Source of the DNA: Gammaproteobacteria bacterium UBA1119
GTDB taxonomy: Bacteria > Pseudomonadota > Gammaproteobacteria > Pseudomonadales > Azotimanducaceae
Length of the DNA stretch: 24,979 bases
Assembly (NCBI GenBank): GCA_002313255.1
Contig: DCBA01000086.1
Span: 8,903 to 33,881, forward strand
Direction: 5' to 3'
How positions within the stretch are numbered: the stretch's first letter is position 1; every line of letters begins with the position of its first letter. Positions 23,436 to 24,979 of this stretch are shown piece after piece. A program made the position numbers and the translations under genes. Under the pieces are notes generated by a model, which was given only the letters and a program-made list of their open reading frames with translations, ran no database searches and was not told the origin of the DNA.

Positions 23436-24812
23436 TCAGAATGTGGCGCTGTGCGGTACGCGGGGGTAGGGGATCACGTCACGTATATTTTCCATGCCCG
23501 TTATATAAAGAACGAGACGTTCGAGGCCGAGACCAAAACCGGCGTGGGGAACGGACCCGTATCGTCGTAGGTCCCGATACCACCACAGTTCCTCTTTCAT
23601 GGCCGCGTCCATGCGCTCATCGAGCTTGTCGAGTCTTTCCTCTCGTTGACTGCCACCGATGATTTCTCCGACGCCTGGAACCAAAACGTCCATGGCCGCG
23701 ACAGTTTTGTCGTCGTCGTTGGAGCGCATGTAGAAGGCTTTGATTTGTTTGGGGTAATTCATCACGACGACGGGCCCACCCACGTGCATTTCTGTGAGAA
23801 ATCGCTCGTGTTCAGACTGCAAATCGAGACCCCAACGCACCGGATGTTCAAAGGCCTCATCCGACTGCTCAAGAATCTTGATTGCGTCGCCATATTCCAT
23901 ACGTTCGAAGACGCTTGATATAACTTTTTCAAGGCGCTCAATGGCATTCCCATCGATTCTTTCGGCAAAAAAACGCATGTCCTCGGGGACACGTTCGAGG
24001 ACCTGGAGAAAGATTGTTTTTAGGAAGTCTTCAGCAAGGTCTGCGTTGGCATGAAGATCGGCAAATGCGATCTCGGGCTCGATCATCCAGAATTCAGCCA
24101 GATGGCGCGAAGTATTGGAATTTTCTGCTCGAAAAGTCGGACCGAACGTGTAGACCTTGCTCAGTGACAGACAGTAGGGCTCCACATTCAGTTGCCCAGA
24201 AACTGTCAGAAATGTTTCTTGACCGAAGAAGTCCTGGTCATAGTTTCCTGCATTCCCGTTCGCGAGATCCAAGGTGCTGACACGGAAAAGTTCGCCTGCG
24301 CCCTCGCAGTCAATCGCGGTAATAATAGGGGTATTTATCCAGACGAACCCATTCGTGGCGAAATAGTCGTGCACAGCTTGAGCGACGGCATTTCGTACCC
24401 TTGCGATCGCCCCGAAAGTGTTGGTTCTTGGCCTTAAATGAGCCATCGATCGCAGATATTCGAAGCTGTGCCGTTTTTTCGCGATTGGATACGACTCGGG
24501 ATCCTCGATGGCCCCGATGATTTCGACACGCTCGGCGCGAAGTTCACGGTCCTGCTCTTGACCCTGCGATTGCACAACTTCCCCGGTGACGCACAATGCG
24601 GTCCCAGTTGCGATTTCAGTAATCACTTCATAATTAAGCAGCGATTGATCGGCGACCACTTGTAAGGAGCTGAAACAGGATCCATCGTGAATGGTAAGGA
24701 ATGAAAAGCCGCTTTTCGATGTCCGTCGCGAGCGAACCCAACCATTTATTTGAACGCGTTTATCTAGTCCGATGTCGTCGTTGAGTACGGCTTTAATGGA
24801 GTGGCGGTACAT
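23436..24812 (-). CDS. asnS: Asparaginyl-tRNA synthetase
   Basis: Class II aminoacyl-tRNA synthetase that charges tRNA-Asn. The sequence is collinear with E. coli AsnS throughout: an OB-fold anticodon-binding domain ([20 protein letters not shown]), the connector [20 protein letters not shown], motif 2 ([19 protein letters not shown], then [10 protein letters not shown]), [16 protein letters not shown], and motif 3 ([17 protein letters not shown]), ending [16 protein letters not shown] start at the ATG at 24812 because [13 protein letters not shown] aligns with the family N-terminus. An ATG 11 codons upstream (24845) has no ribosome site. The product is 458 residues from this start, close to the usual length. 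The enzyme is essential, and it heads a same-strand run with the two ABC genes. Confidence 0.97.
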   Translation of the reverse strand: MYRHSIKAVLNDDIGLDKRVQINGWVRSRRTSKSGFSFLTIHDGSCFSSLQVVADQSLLNYEVITEIATGTALCVTGEVVQSQGQEQDRELRAERVEIIGAIEDPESYPIAKKRHSFEYLRSMAHLRPRTNTFGAIARVRNAVAQAVHDYFATNGFVWINTPIITAIDCEGAGELFRVSTLDLANGNAGNYDQDFFGQETFLTVSGQLNVEPYCLSLSKVYTFGPTFRAENSNTSRHLAEFWMIEPEIAFADLHANADLAEDFLKTIFLQVLERVPEDMRFFAERIDGNAIERLEKVISSVFERMEYGDAIKILEQSDEAFEHPVRWGLDLQSEHERFLTEMHVGGPVVVMNYPKQIKAFYMRSNDDDKTVAAMDVLVPGVGEIIGGSQREERLDKLDERMDAAMKEELWWYRDLRRYGSVPHAGFGLGLERLVLYITGMENIRDVIPYPRVPHSATF

Positions 24813-24845
24813 GTGAAATCCGGACCTAGGGACCACTCTTATCAT

Positions 24846-24979
24846 AAAGGAATAGAAGCAGTTCTGACGCGAAGATCGAGTTATAAAACGCAGTCAGCGT
24901 GTAACTTCCGTGTAAGTGGTTTACGAAGAAGGTTGATGAGCCTGCAGGATGCTGGCGATTTATGACGGAGATTTCCCCG
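24846..24979. other. Intergenic right edge
   Basis: This 134-bp stretch upstream of asnS holds no gene I can support. AT-rich pieces on the minus strand could form an asnS promoter, but no -35/-10 pair at good spacing stands out. An ATG at 24950 on the plus strand (MLAIYDGDFP) runs open to the edge, too short to judge. Confidence 0.4.

Noticed and set aside
1..24979. Mobile elements, CRISPR arrays, defence islands
   Set aside because: No transposase, integrase, direct-repeat array, toxin-antitoxin pair or restriction set could be found. The 221-residue nuclease-like protein stands alone.

Overview
The window looks like a chromosomal stretch of a free-living, probably gammaproteobacterial, heterotroph. 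The AsnS is close to the E. coli type, and Lon, a CysZ-like permease, an all-alpha dUTPase and several CoA-linked catabolic enzymes fit that picture. Genus cannot be read from the sequence. Gene density is high, intergenic gaps are mostly under 150 bp, and GTG/TTG starts are frequent. No tRNA, rRNA, CRISPR array, insertion sequence or prophage gene was seen.

Layout. 1-1426 (minus): a biotin-dependent carboxyltransferase beta subunit broken by two frameshifts, preceded by a coupled 100-residue protein of unknown function. 1524-5209 (plus): a PD-(D/E)XK-like protein of unknown function, a membrane-anchored PEGA/FGE-like protein and an FAD oxidoreductase of the DAO family. 5239-9947 (minus): Lon protease and a tightly coupled pair of acyl-CoA dehydrogenases that look like the two subunits of a heteromeric enzyme. 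10041-12817: a 2-hydroxyacid dehydrogenase, then a nucleotide-clearance group made of a dimeric dUTPase, an eroded macrodomain pseudogene and an MTH1-like Nudix hydrolase. 12830-15734: a luciferase-like oxidoreductase, a CysZ-like permease and an aminoglycoside-phosphotransferase-fold kinase. 15735-17070: a MerR/MlrA-like regulator and, just downstream on the same strand, a region with a good promoter, nested RNA helices and a U-tract but no convincing protein gene. 17197-19745 (plus): an acyl-CoA synthetase coupled to a second APH-fold protein. 19742-24812 (minus): asnS followed by two half-size ABC exporters forming an asymmetric heterodimer.

The most interesting signal is at 15908-17056. 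Both the merR promoter and the orphan promoter behind merR have a TTGACA-like -35, a 16-nt spacer and a CTGTACA motif running into the -10. CTGTACA occurs four times on the same strand across about 1 kb. The orphan promoter is followed by about 110 nt that can fold into two long-range helices and a UNCG-capped hairpin, with a C-rich loop containing CCUCCC and then five U's. I read this as a candidate small RNA under control of the adjacent MerR-type regulator. I do not recognise it as a known family.

A second theme is gene decay. The macrodomain gene has lost several short segments and the carboxyltransferase is frameshifted, while their neighbours are intact.
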